Assembly: GCA_902624655.1 (NCBI GenBank)
Contig: CACNYJ010000001.1
Coordinates: 186,001-250,000, forward strand
Reading direction: 5' to 3'
Source of the DNA: an uncultured Thiothrix sp.
GTDB lineage: Bacteria; Pseudomonadota; Gammaproteobacteria; Poriferisulfidales; GCA-002705445
Length of the DNA: 64,000 nt
The notes under the pieces were generated by a model that was given only the letters and a program-made list of their open reading frames with translations, was not told the origin of the DNA and searched no databases. The number at the start of each line of letters is the position of its first letter. Positions within the stretch are counted from its first letter, which is position 1. This document shows, in pieces, positions 35,997 to 44,759 of this stretch. A program made the position numbers and the translations under genes.

Positions 35997-37163
35997 ATGA
36001 AAGAAAATTTGGTAATCTTAGGTTCTACAGGGAGTATTGGCACGAATACTCTTGAAGTTGTATCAAAGCATACTGATAAATATAAAGTTTTTGCACTATC
36101 TGCACATTCGTCTGTTGACTTATTATTATCACAGTGCCAAGAATTTGAACCGAACTTTGTTCATATATCAGATTCAATTCATTTAAAAAGAATTAAAACA
36201 TCTCTTGAGAAATTAAATCTATCAACTCAAATTATTTCAGGAAGCTCTGAGCTTAATGAGCTTGTCGCAAATGAAAAAGTTGATACTGTTGTATGTGGTA
36301 TTTCTGGCTCAGCTGGGCTTGAGTCCTCTCTTCAAGCTGTAAAATCTGGAAAGAAAATTCTTTTAGCTAATAAGGAACCACTTGTCATGTGTGGCAGTCT
36401 TTTTATGGAAATGGCCGCCAAGTACAAATCAAAAATTCTCCCAGTAGACAGTGAGCATAATGCCTTACACCAATGTTTTTCCAAAAATGAAAATAAATTA
36501 ATTTCAAAAATAATTTTGACAGCTTCTGGGGGCCCTTTTCTTAATACACCACTAAAAGAATTTAAAAATATTACTTTGCCTGAGGCTTTAAAGCATCCAA
36601 CATGGGTAATGGGACCCAAGATATCTATAGATTCTGCAACAATGATGAATAAGGGTTTAGAAATTATTGAGGCTATGCACTTATTTAGTTTTAAAGCAAA
36701 GCAAATTGAAGTTATGATCCATCCTCAAAGTGTTGTCCACTCTATGGTTTGTTATGGAGATGGCTCAATTATTGCTCAATTAAGTCAGAATGACATGAAG
36801 ATTCCAATATCATATTGTCTCGGTTGGCCAAAAAGAATTAATTCAGGTGTAGGTTCTCTTAATCTTATTAATCAGCCTCCACTAAACTTTTTAGAGGTAT
36901 CAAAAGATAGATACCCTTGTTTTTTCTTAGCAAAAAATGTCGCGGAAGAGGGCGATTCTTTGCCAATAGTGATGAACGCAGCAAATGAGATCGCTGTTGA
37001 AGCTTTCCTAAATGGAAAAGTTAAGTTTAAGAATATTCACTCTGTTATAGAAGATGTAATAACATCCCACAACAAACAAAAAATTCGCTCAATCGAAGAT
37101 GTTTTTGAAATTGATAAGATTAGCCGAAATGATGCAATGGACCAGCTTAAAAGATATAATTAA
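35997..37163 (+). CDS. dxr: 1-deoxy-D-xylulose 5-phosphate reductoisomerase
   Basis: Dxr converts DXP to methylerythritol phosphate, the first committed step of the non-mevalonate isoprenoid pathway. The 388-residue protein begins LVILGSTGSIGTNTLEVV (NADPH-binding GSTGSIG) and has LANKEPLVMCG, ILPVDSEHNA (metal Asp and Glu), ILTASGGPF, HPTWVMGPKISIDSATMMNKGLE (substrate loop) and the C-terminal helical domain. Together with ispD and ispF further along the window it shows the MEP route is used. Confidence 0.96.
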   Translation: MKENLVILGSTGSIGTNTLEVVSKHTDKYKVFALSAHSSVDLLLSQCQEFEPNFVHISDSIHLKRIKTSLEKLNLSTQIISGSSELNELVANEKVDTVVCGISGSAGLESSLQAVKSGKKILLANKEPLVMCGSLFMEMAAKYKSKILPVDSEHNALHQCFSKNENKLISKIILTASGGPFLNTPLKEFKNITLPEALKHPTWVMGPKISIDSATMMNKGLEIIEAMHLFSFKAKQIEVMIHPQSVVHSMVCYGDGSIIAQLSQNDMKIPISYCLGWPKRINSGVGSLNLINQPPLNFLEVSKDRYPCFFLAKNVAEEGDSLPIVMNAANEIAVEAFLNGKVKFKNIHSVIEDVITSHNKQKIRSIEDVFEIDKISRNDAMDQLKRYN

Positions 37164-37165
37164 TC

Positions 37166-38515
37166 ATGGATTTAATTTTTACAATTTCTGTCTTTGTCCT
37201 TACTGTAAGTATTATTGTTACTTTTCATGAGTTAGGACATTTTATTGCTGCAAGATTATGTGGAGTTAAGGTCTTGGAATTCTCTGTTGGGTTTGGAAAA
37301 AGATTATTTGGAAAAAAACTTGGTAAAGATAAAACAGACTATAAAATTTCAGCATTACCTCTTGGTGGCTACGTAAGAATGTTAGATGAAAGAGAGGGGG
37401 ACGTAAGCCAGTTCGAAAAAAAACGTGCTTTTAACAATCAATCGCTCTTAAAAAGATCTTTTATAGTTTTTGCTGGACCATTTTTTAATTTTATATTGGC
37501 AATTTTTTTCTATTTTTTAATTTTTTCTGGAGGATATACAGGTTTTAAGCCAGAAGTGGGTGCTGTTGCAAAAAATAGTTCAGCTCAAGATATTGGGTTT
37601 TTGCAGGGCGACGTAATAAGTAAGATTAACTCAAAAAAAGTTAATACTTGGTCAGATGTATCACTTCAGGTTGTAAAATTTGCATCAGCAAAACAAGACA
37701 TTTTCTTTGAAATTTTAAGAGACGGAAGAATAATTTCTTTGAAGAAGATTGACTTCAGAACTATAAACTTCGAAGAAAAAAACATACTAGGAAATATTGG
37801 AATTTTTAGCTTCACAAGTAAAACAACTAAAATTGGATTTATAGAGAAAGATAGTCCTGCTGATAAAGCTGGATTCTTAATAGGTGATAAATTTTTATCG
37901 ATCAACGATAAAAATGTTGTTAACTGGCAAGAAATTGTAACTACTATTAAAAGAAGCCCGGGTGAGAATTTAAAAATTAAAATACAAAGAGATGATGCTC
38001 AAAAGATATTATATGTTTCACCTGAAAAATTTGTATCACCTGAATTGGAAATTGGACGACTTGGCATAGGTCCATTCGTTGATCCTGAAGTTTTAAATAA
38101 TAATAAAATAATTGTCGAGTATGGTTTTTTAGAAAGTTCTAAATTAGCAGTACTTAAAACATATGATTTTACTTTTTTAACATTAAACTTTTTATCTAAA
38201 TTATTAGTTGGTGAGGCATCTTTTAAAAATATATCAGGACCCGTTGGTATTGCAGGTTATGCTGCTGATTCTTTTAATAACGGATACACAAGCTTTTTAA
38301 GTCTTCTAGCAATGCTAAGCATAAGTATTGGAATTCTAAATTTACTCCCGATTCCAATGCTAGATGGCGGCCATCTAATGTATTATCTTGTTGAATTTAT
38401 TATAAGAAGGCCTATTTCTGAAGCAGTTCAGCTAATCTTCCAACAAATAGGCATGACGTTTTTAATTTTGCTTTCTTTCTTTGCACTATATAATGACATA
38501 TTGAGGATTATGTGA
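37166..38515 (+). CDS. rseP: Site-2 intramembrane protease RseP
   Basis: RseP cuts membrane-embedded substrates such as the anti-sigma factor RseA after a first periplasmic cut, and remnant signal peptides. The 449-residue protein (E. coli 450) has HELGH in the first membrane helix (His21, Glu22, His25), two tandem PDZ domains (~120-200 and ~205-290), and the third catalytic motif LPIPMLDGGHL near residue 392. Four membrane segments are apparent. Its TGA overlaps the start region of bamA. rpoE/rseA are not in this window. Confidence 0.95.
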   Translation: MDLIFTISVFVLTVSIIVTFHELGHFIAARLCGVKVLEFSVGFGKRLFGKKLGKDKTDYKISALPLGGYVRMLDEREGDVSQFEKKRAFNNQSLLKRSFIVFAGPFFNFILAIFFYFLIFSGGYTGFKPEVGAVAKNSSAQDIGFLQGDVISKINSKKVNTWSDVSLQVVKFASAKQDIFFEILRDGRIISLKKIDFRTINFEEKNILGNIGIFSFTSKTTKIGFIEKDSPADKAGFLIGDKFLSINDKNVVNWQEIVTTIKRSPGENLKIKIQRDDAQKILYVSPEKFVSPELEIGRLGIGPFVDPEVLNNNKIIVEYGFLESSKLAVLKTYDFTFLTLNFLSKLLVGEASFKNISGPVGIAGYAADSFNNGYTSFLSLLAMLSISIGILNLLPIPMLDGGHLMYYLVEFIIRRPISEAVQLIFQQIGMTFLILLSFFALYNDILRIM

Positions 38516-40812
38516 TGTCATTTTTTAGAAAAATTTGTTTTATATTTATTATCTTCACTATTTTTTTTCAAAATACTAATGCAGAAGAAGAATTTATTAT
38601 TGAGGATATTATTTTGGAGGGCCTACAGCGTGTAGACCCTGGCTCTATCTACGGATATCTTCCATTTGAGGTTGGCGATACATTTGATTCAAGATCTTCA
38701 CCAACTATTATAAAAACATTATTTAAATCAAGATTTTTTAATGACATAGTTATTAAGAGAGATGGTAATAAGCTTGTTATAATTTTCGATGAGAGACCAA
38801 CTATTGTAGACATTGATTTTGAAGGCTTAAAAGATATTGATGATGAGCAACTTGATAAAATACTTGATGCGGCAAATATTGCACCAGGAAGAATTTACGA
38901 TAGTTCGATATTAGAAAAAATTAAATCTGAGTTGAGAGAGCAAAATTTTGCGAGAGGTATCTATTCAGTTGATATAAAAATCGAGGAAAATTTACTTCCT
39001 GAAAATAGAATTTATTTAAAGGTCATAGTTAGTACAGGTGTTCGAGCCAAGATAAAGCAAATCAAAATAACTGGTAATAGATCTTTTTCAGACAAAAAAT
39101 TAAAAAAAAATTTTGAAACAGCGCTGCCTGTATGGTACATGTTTTGGTCTACAAGAGGAGTATATTCTTCTCCCATGCTACAAGGTGATCTAGATAGACT
39201 TGAGAGTTTTTATCAAGATAAAGGATTTATAGATTTTACAATAGAGTCAACACAAGTCTCTCTTAGTAAAAGTAAAGAAGAAGTTTATATTACAATAAAT
39301 ATTAATGAGGGAGAACAATATATTGTTGAGAAAATTCATGTTTCAGGCAAATTAATTGCACCCATAGAAGAAATTGCAAATTTGATAGAGGTTAAAACAG
39401 GACAATATATTTCAAAATCAAAAATTCTTCAATCTACTGAAAGTATAAAAGAAAGACTTAGTGAAGAGGGTTATGCTTTTTCAAGAGTAAATGCTGTGCC
39501 CGATAAAACGAATGAAGGCGATACAATTGATTTAAACTTTTACATTGACCCAGGAAACAGAGCATATGTTCGAAGAATTCATATTTCTGGAAATACTACA
39601 ACCCAAGATGAAGTTCTTAGACGAGAAATGAGGCAGATGGAGGGAGGTTGGTATTCGTCAAGCGCAATCGAAACTTCAAAAAGAAGATTGAGAAGGCTTT
39701 CGTATATCGAAAATGTAATTGTTGAAGAGGTAAGAGTTCCGGGCTCTACAAATAAAATTGATTTACATGTAAAAGTTAAAGAAAAACTTTCCGGAAATGT
39801 AAACATAGGAGCTGGTTTAGGAGGCTCTGGTACTGGAGTTTCATTAAGTGCTGGTGTGTCACAAGATAATTTTTTAGGTTTTGGGAGTAAAGTCTCGCTA
39901 AGTTTCGATACTGGTAAAACAACAAAAGACTATTCATTCAATTTTTATAATCCATATCATAATCTTGACAGCGTAAGTAGAAGTTTTGGCTTTAGTTTTC
40001 AAGATACACAAACGGATAATACTGATACAGTTTCAGATTATGAGGCAGATAAAGTTTCACTTGATTATAGTTATGGCTTACCAATGACGGAAAATAATTT
40101 ATTTACATTGCAACTTAATTATTTAAATTGGGAAGTCGCTACTACTTCAAATAGTGCTGATGAAATCGTTAACTTTATAAATAAAAATGGCAGTAAGTTT
40201 CATAACTTTTCTTTTAATGTCCGTTATGCGATTGATACCAGAGATAGTTCTGCGTTTACAAGAAGCGGTTTTAAAACTAGTGTTGGCGCTGAAGTATTTG
40301 TGCCAGGAAGTGACCTTGAGTACTATATGCTTCAACTAAGATCGGATTCATGGTTTGAAATTAATAGAGAAAGAGATCTTATTCTTAAATTAAAAGGCCT
40401 TGCATATTATGGCCAAGGCTATGGCGGCACTGACGGACTTCCTTTTTATGAAAAATTTAAAATGGGAGGCCCAAAAACTATTCGTGGATATAGGAAAAAT
40501 AGTGTCTCACCACTTGATTCAACTGGTAAGCCCTTAGGCGGAGACTTCGCAGTTGCAGGCTCAACAGAACTAATCTTTACACCACCTTTTGAGCTTCCAT
40601 TTGATAATCTTAAAACAGCACTATTTGCAGATTTTGGTGCATCATTTAAAGATTACGACTCTGCTAACTTTGGAGATATAAAAGGGTCTATTGGACTGTC
40701 AATAAAATGGATTTCACCATTTGGGGGAATCAGCATAAGTTTAAGCTCTCCATTAAACAAGGAGGATAGCGATAAAACTGAAAGCTTTCAGTTCAACCTT
40801 GGCACTAACTAG
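38515..40812 (+). CDS. bamA: Outer membrane protein assembly factor BamA
   Basis: BamA inserts beta-barrel proteins into the outer membrane. The 765-residue protein has a signal peptide (hydrophobic ICFIFIIFTIFF, cut after NTNA, ~residue 24), five POTRA domains (~25-425) and a C-terminal 16-strand barrel with the KMGGPKTIRGYRKNSVSP element containing the RGY/F motif of loop 6. I start at ATG 38515, with GAGG eight bases upstream; a GTG at 38512 is in frame. The C terminus ends FQFNLGTN, without the terminal aromatic residue of the usual beta-signal. It is followed by skp. Confidence 0.96.
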   Translation: MSFFRKICFIFIIFTIFFQNTNAEEEFIIEDIILEGLQRVDPGSIYGYLPFEVGDTFDSRSSPTIIKTLFKSRFFNDIVIKRDGNKLVIIFDERPTIVDIDFEGLKDIDDEQLDKILDAANIAPGRIYDSSILEKIKSELREQNFARGIYSVDIKIEENLLPENRIYLKVIVSTGVRAKIKQIKITGNRSFSDKKLKKNFETALPVWYMFWSTRGVYSSPMLQGDLDRLESFYQDKGFIDFTIESTQVSLSKSKEEVYITININEGEQYIVEKIHVSGKLIAPIEEIANLIEVKTGQYISKSKILQSTESIKERLSEEGYAFSRVNAVPDKTNEGDTIDLNFYIDPGNRAYVRRIHISGNTTTQDEVLRREMRQMEGGWYSSSAIETSKRRLRRLSYIENVIVEEVRVPGSTNKIDLHVKVKEKLSGNVNIGAGLGGSGTGVSLSAGVSQDNFLGFGSKVSLSFDTGKTTKDYSFNFYNPYHNLDSVSRSFGFSFQDTQTDNTDTVSDYEADKVSLDYSYGLPMTENNLFTLQLNYLNWEVATTSNSADEIVNFINKNGSKFHNFSFNVRYAIDTRDSSAFTRSGFKTSVGAEVFVPGSDLEYYMLQLRSDSWFEINRERDLILKLKGLAYYGQGYGGTDGLPFYEKFKMGGPKTIRGYRKNSVSPLDSTGKPLGGDFAVAGSTELIFTPPFELPFDNLKTALFADFGASFKDYDSANFGDIKGSIGLSIKWISPFGGISISLSSPLNKEDSDKTESFQFNLGTN

Positions 40813-40851
40813 TTTATAATATTCATATCAATTTTTTAGGGGTAAATAGAA

Positions 40852-41364
40852 ATGAGAAAAATACAACAAATTTTGACAATCTTTTTTATAATTTTTTTAG
40901 GAAGTCCAGCTATCGCTGCCGATTTAAAAATAGGGTATGTAGATATTTCTAAAATTTTAAATGAGTCTCCAGCAGCAAAGGCCGCACAAAAAAAATTAGA
41001 GCAAGAGTTTACTCCACGTAATAAGCAATTAGAGGCAAAAGCAAAAAAAATTAAAAAACAAAAAGAAAAGTTAAAAAAAGAATCAGACATTATGTCAAAA
41101 GATCAAATTGTTGCACTTCAAAGAAAAATATCCAAGGGAGAAAGAGATCTTCAGAGAGATGCAGCTGAGGCACAAGAGGACTTTAAATTAAGAAGAAGAG
41201 ACGAATTAGGTAAAATTGAAAATAGACTTAAAGAAGTAATTCTATCCGTTGCAGAAAGTGGAAATTACGATTTTATCATGACGAATGCTGATGTTACTTA
41301 TGCAAGCGACAAATCATCAATTAACATAACCGAAAAAGTTCTAAAAAAGTTCAATTCAAAATAA
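40852..41364 (+). CDS. skp: Periplasmic chaperone Skp (OmpH)
   Basis: Skp is a trimeric periplasmic chaperone that holds unfolded outer membrane proteins for BamA. The 170-residue protein has a signal peptide (IQQILTIFFIIFLGSPAIAA), a short beta core (LKIGYVDISKILNESPA), two long charged helices forming the tentacles (~45-130, rich in Lys and Glu) and the closing strand YDFIMTNADVTYA. A TATAAT at 40815-40820 just after bamA may give it an extra promoter, but no good -35 accompanies it. AGGGG lies ahead of the start. It sits between bamA and lpxD as in E. coli. Confidence 0.94.
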   Translation: MRKIQQILTIFFIIFLGSPAIAADLKIGYVDISKILNESPAAKAAQKKLEQEFTPRNKQLEAKAKKIKKQKEKLKKESDIMSKDQIVALQRKISKGERDLQRDAAEAQEDFKLRRRDELGKIENRLKEVILSVAESGNYDFIMTNADVTYASDKSSINITEKVLKKFNSK

Positions 41365-41368
41365 ATTT

Positions 41369-42361
41369 GTGAATTATACGTTAAAACAATTATCAGAAAT
41401 ATTTAATTTCAAAATTATTGGTGACGAGGAATACACCGTTGACAAAGTATCAAGTTTAGAAAATGCTTCAGAAAAAAGTATTGTCTTTTTATCAGATAAA
41501 AAACTTTTGAACATGCTCGATGCTACAAAAGCTAGAACTATAATCACAACAAAAGAATATTCCGAATCGTTTAAGCATAATGTCATAATTACAGAAAATC
41601 CGTATCTACTTTTTGTAAAAATATCCCATCTTTTTAATCCTAATAAAAAAAATGAATATTACATTGATAAATCTGTTGTCTGTACAACAAAGAATTTAAA
41701 TAAAAATTTATCAATTAGTCCAAACGTTGTTATTGGAAAAAATGTATTAATTGGAGATGATTCATTTATAGGAGCAAATTGCTATATTGGAGATAATGTA
41801 ACGATTGGAGAAAATGCTTATCTACATCCAAATGTTTCAATTTATAGTAATGTTGTAATTGGAAAAAATTTCATAGTTCATTCAGGCACTGTAATCGGCT
41901 CAGATGGATTTGGCTATCTAAATGAATCTCAAAAATGGGTAAAAATACCTCAAATTGGCAGCGTTCAAATCGGTGACGATGTCGAAATTGGATCAAATAC
42001 ATCCATTGATAGAGGCACTCTTGACAATACATTCGTTGGGAATGGAGTCAAAATAGACAATCAAATTCAGATCGCACATAATGTGCATATTGGAGATAAT
42101 ACTGCAATAGCAGGCTGTGTAGGAATTGCAGGAAGTGCGAAAATTGGAAAAAACTGCACTATTGGGGGCGGAGCTGGGATTCAGGGGCATATTAAAATAT
42201 GTGATAATGTCCAAATCACCGGAATGACAAAAGTTTCGTGTAATATTGATCATGCTGGAACATATTCATCGGGCACACCACTGATGACAAATAAACAATG
42301 GTTAAAAAGTGCTGCAAGATTTAAAAAGTTAAACGAATTGTTTGTAAAAAATAAAAAATAA
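41369..42361 (+). CDS. lpxD: UDP-3-O-acylglucosamine N-acyltransferase
   Basis: LpxD adds the second 3-hydroxyacyl chain in lipid A synthesis. The 330-residue protein (E. coli 341) has an N-terminal uridine-binding domain (~1-95), a left-handed beta-helix of hexapeptide repeats (IGENAYLHPN, VVIGKNF and so on, ~105-290) and a C-terminal helix. The catalytic His is in QIAHNVHIGDNTAIAG. The start is GTG at 41369, four bases after the skp stop, with no strong ribosome binding site. If the gnnAB genes act as proposed, its substrate would carry a 3-amide acyl chain. Confidence 0.95.
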   Translation: MNYTLKQLSEIFNFKIIGDEEYTVDKVSSLENASEKSIVFLSDKKLLNMLDATKARTIITTKEYSESFKHNVIITENPYLLFVKISHLFNPNKKNEYYIDKSVVCTTKNLNKNLSISPNVVIGKNVLIGDDSFIGANCYIGDNVTIGENAYLHPNVSIYSNVVIGKNFIVHSGTVIGSDGFGYLNESQKWVKIPQIGSVQIGDDVEIGSNTSIDRGTLDNTFVGNGVKIDNQIQIAHNVHIGDNTAIAGCVGIAGSAKIGKNCTIGGGAGIQGHIKICDNVQITGMTKVSCNIDHAGTYSSGTPLMTNKQWLKSAARFKKLNELFVKNKK

Positions 42362-42388
42362 AAAATAAAATCAACAGGAGTAATACAG

Positions 42389-42847
42389 TTGGAAAAAAAA
42401 GGAGACATATTAGAGATAATGAATCTCTTGCCACACAGATATCCATTTCTTTTAGTTGACAAAATTTCAGAGTTCAAAGAAGGCAGGTCAATTATTTGCC
42501 AGAAGAATGTTACCTTTAATGAACCTTTTTTCAACGGACATTTTCCTGGCCATCCAGTAATGCCTGGAGTACTTATTTTAGAGGCCTTAGCGCAAGCTTC
42601 AGGACTTCTTGTTTTTAAGACTCCAAGTTTATGCCCTCCCAACGAAAGTCTATACCTGTTTGTAGGTATTGATAAAGCAAGATTCAAAAAACCAGTTGTA
42701 CCAGGCGACTCAATTCTTTTAAAAGTAGTTATGAAAAAAAGTAAGCAGGGGTTTGCAGTTTTTGATGCACTTGCTACTGTAGATAATGAAGTTGCAGCTT
42801 CAGCAGAATTAATGTGTGGTTTTAAGGAATTACCACAAAAAAAATAG
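42389..42847 (+). CDS. fabZ: 3-hydroxyacyl-ACP dehydratase FabZ
   Basis: FabZ dehydrates 3-hydroxyacyl-ACP in every elongation round and competes with LpxA for 3-hydroxyacyl-ACP. The 152-residue hot-dog-fold protein has LLPHRYPFLLVD and the active site NGHFPGHPVMPGVLILEALA (His51 and Glu65). The start is TTG at 42389, eight bases after AGGAG (42376-42380), which decides it. The length matches E. coli (151). It is followed by lpxA in the lpxD-fabZ-lpxA order. Confidence 0.96.
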   Translation: MEKKGDILEIMNLLPHRYPFLLVDKISEFKEGRSIICQKNVTFNEPFFNGHFPGHPVMPGVLILEALAQASGLLVFKTPSLCPPNESLYLFVGIDKARFKKPVVPGDSILLKVVMKKSKQGFAVFDALATVDNEVAASAELMCGFKELPQKK

Positions 42848-42857
42848 GAAACTTAAT

Positions 42858-43652
42858 TTGTCAAAAATCCACACAACAGCAATAATAGACAAATCTTGCG
42901 ATATTCATCCGTCAGTTGAAATTGGAGCCTATACTGTTATTGGTCCAAATGTAACAATCGGAGAAGATACGGTAATCGGACCACATGTTGTAATAACCAG
43001 TGATTGTGAAATAGGAAAGAAAAATAAAATTTATCAATTTGCATCCCTAGCAGAAATTCCCCAAGACAAAAAATACGAAGGGGAAGATTGTAAATTAATA
43101 ATCGGCTCAGGAAACACAATAAGAGAATATTGTACAATTAATAGAGGTACCAGAGCAGGAGGCAAATCGATTACGCGTGTTGGAAATAATAATTGGATTA
43201 TGGCTTACGTGCATATAGCTCATGATTGTGTCGTGGGAGATTACAATGTAATGTCAAACGCAACATCTTTGGCTGGACATGTTGAAATGGGAAATAATAT
43301 TGTTCTTGCTGGATATGTACTAATTCATCAATTTTGTAGAATAGGAAATTATTCATTTGCAGGAATGGGAGCGGCACTTAATCAAGACTTACCACCTTAT
43401 TTGCTAGCAACTGGAAGTTTTGCAAAAACACATGGCTTAAATAGAGAAGGATTAAGAAGAAATAATTTTGACCAACAAACAATTAATGCTCTTCATAAAG
43501 CATACAAATTAATCTTTCGTTCAAGTAATAATCCAACAAACACAAAAGAACTTGAAGCTCTCAGCAAAGATTTTGAAGAAGTATCAATCTTATTAAACTT
43601 TATCGAGAAGAGCGATAGAGGTGTAATCCAATCATCAAAGCAAGATGAATAA
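42858..43652 (+). CDS. lpxA: UDP-sugar 3-acyltransferase LpxA, probably C10-selective
   Basis: LpxA transfers a 3-hydroxyacyl chain to the sugar nucleotide in the first step of lipid A synthesis. An in-frame start at 42816 lies inside fabZ; I prefer TTG 42858, eight bases after AGGA (42846-42849). This gives 264 residues (E. coli 262) and the standard start. Hexapeptide repeats fill residues ~10-185, followed by a helical end. The catalytic base is His122 (AHDC; E. coli His125). At the hydrocarbon-ruler site, E. coli Gly173, this protein has Met170; Met there sets 3-hydroxy-C10 choice in P. aeruginosa. Neighbouring gnnA/gnnB suggest the acceptor may be UDP-GlcNAc3N. It converges on lpxB with no gap. 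Confidence 0.95.
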   Translation: MSKIHTTAIIDKSCDIHPSVEIGAYTVIGPNVTIGEDTVIGPHVVITSDCEIGKKNKIYQFASLAEIPQDKKYEGEDCKLIIGSGNTIREYCTINRGTRAGGKSITRVGNNNWIMAYVHIAHDCVVGDYNVMSNATSLAGHVEMGNNIVLAGYVLIHQFCRIGNYSFAGMGAALNQDLPPYLLATGSFAKTHGLNREGLRRNNFDQQTINALHKAYKLIFRSSNNPTNTKELEALSKDFEEVSILLNFIEKSDRGVIQSSKQDE

Positions 43653-44759
43653 TCATAACATTTTGAAAATTAGTTCATTTACAGATATTTTAGAAGGCTC
43701 ATCTTCTAACTTCTTTCTTAGATGAATAAATTCTTCAACCATTAATTTCTTATAATTTTTATCCTCAATTAGCTTGATAATTTCAGTAGATAAATTTTCT
43801 CCGTTTGCTTCATTTTGTATATATTCTTTAACTATTCTTTTATCCATTACTATATTAACTAAGGAAATAAAATTTGTTTTTACAAGTAACTTAGCAATTA
43901 AAAATGTCAGGTAAGAGACTTTATAAAAAACACACATAGGGATATTCATCAAAGCCAATTGCAAAGTAATGGTCCCTGAAGCTGCAAGTGCAACTTTACA
44001 CATTTCGATTGTTTCATAAATATTATCTCTTTCAATGATCTCAACATTTTTTTCTTCTCTAAAATATGATTCATAAAAAGAAATATCGATATTTTTCGAT
44101 TTTGAAATTAAAAATTTTTCATTAGGATATTTTTTTTTAATTTCATAAATAGTTTTTTTAATTAACGGCACATGTTTCTTTATCTCATTAATCCTACTAC
44201 CAGGAAAGAATCCAATATAACGACCATTTTTCAAATCATACTTTTTGTAAAGACCACTTTCTACTAAAGGATGCCCAACATAGATCGCTTTTACATTGTA
44301 TTTCTCATAATAACTTTTTTCAAAAGGAAATATAACAGCCATAGTATCTATATAATTTTTTATTTTTTTTATTCTACTTTCGCGCCAAGCCCAAACTTGA
44401 GGGCTAATATAGAATAGAACTTTAAAGCCTTTTAGCTTGGCATATTTGGCAACTTTGAAATTAAATTCTTGATAGTCAATCAATACTATTAAATCAGGTT
44501 TAATATCTTTTATGGTTTTTTTTATTGTATTTAATGCATTTGTTAGTTTTGGATAGAGTTTGATAATTTCAAAAAAACCAACTACAGCAAGATCTGATGA
44601 ATCAACAATAATTTGAGCATTCGTATTTTTCATTTTATGAGATCCCATGCCGATAAAAGAGATATCTTTTTTTTCCGAAAAATTTTGGATTATATCAGCA
44701 GCATACATATCTCCGGACTCTTCTCCGGAAATTATTAATATTTTTTTTTTAATACTCAT
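43653..44759 (-). CDS. lpxB: Lipid-A-disaccharide synthase
   Basis: LpxB joins lipid X and UDP-diacylglucosamine into the beta-1,6 lipid A disaccharide. The 368-residue GT19 glycosyltransferase begins KKILIISGEESGDMYAADII and has LIVLIDYQEFNFKVAKYAK, PQVWAWRESRIKKI, GHPLVESG, GFFPGSRINEIKKH and ALAASGTITLQLAL motifs. In most relatives it follows lpxA on the same strand; here it is inverted and forms an operon with the two sugar genes upstream. Its ATG overlaps the stop of that gene (ATGA). Confidence 0.95.
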   Translation of the reverse strand: MSIKKKILIISGEESGDMYAADIIQNFSEKKDISFIGMGSHKMKNTNAQIIVDSSDLAVVGFFEIIKLYPKLTNALNTIKKTIKDIKPDLIVLIDYQEFNFKVAKYAKLKGFKVLFYISPQVWAWRESRIKKIKNYIDTMAVIFPFEKSYYEKYNVKAIYVGHPLVESGLYKKYDLKNGRYIGFFPGSRINEIKKHVPLIKKTIYEIKKKYPNEKFLISKSKNIDISFYESYFREEKNVEIIERDNIYETIEMCKVALAASGTITLQLALMNIPMCVFYKVSYLTFLIAKLLVKTNFISLVNIVMDKRIVKEYIQNEANGENLSTEIIKLIEDKNYKKLMVEEFIHLRKKLEDEPSKISVNELIFKML

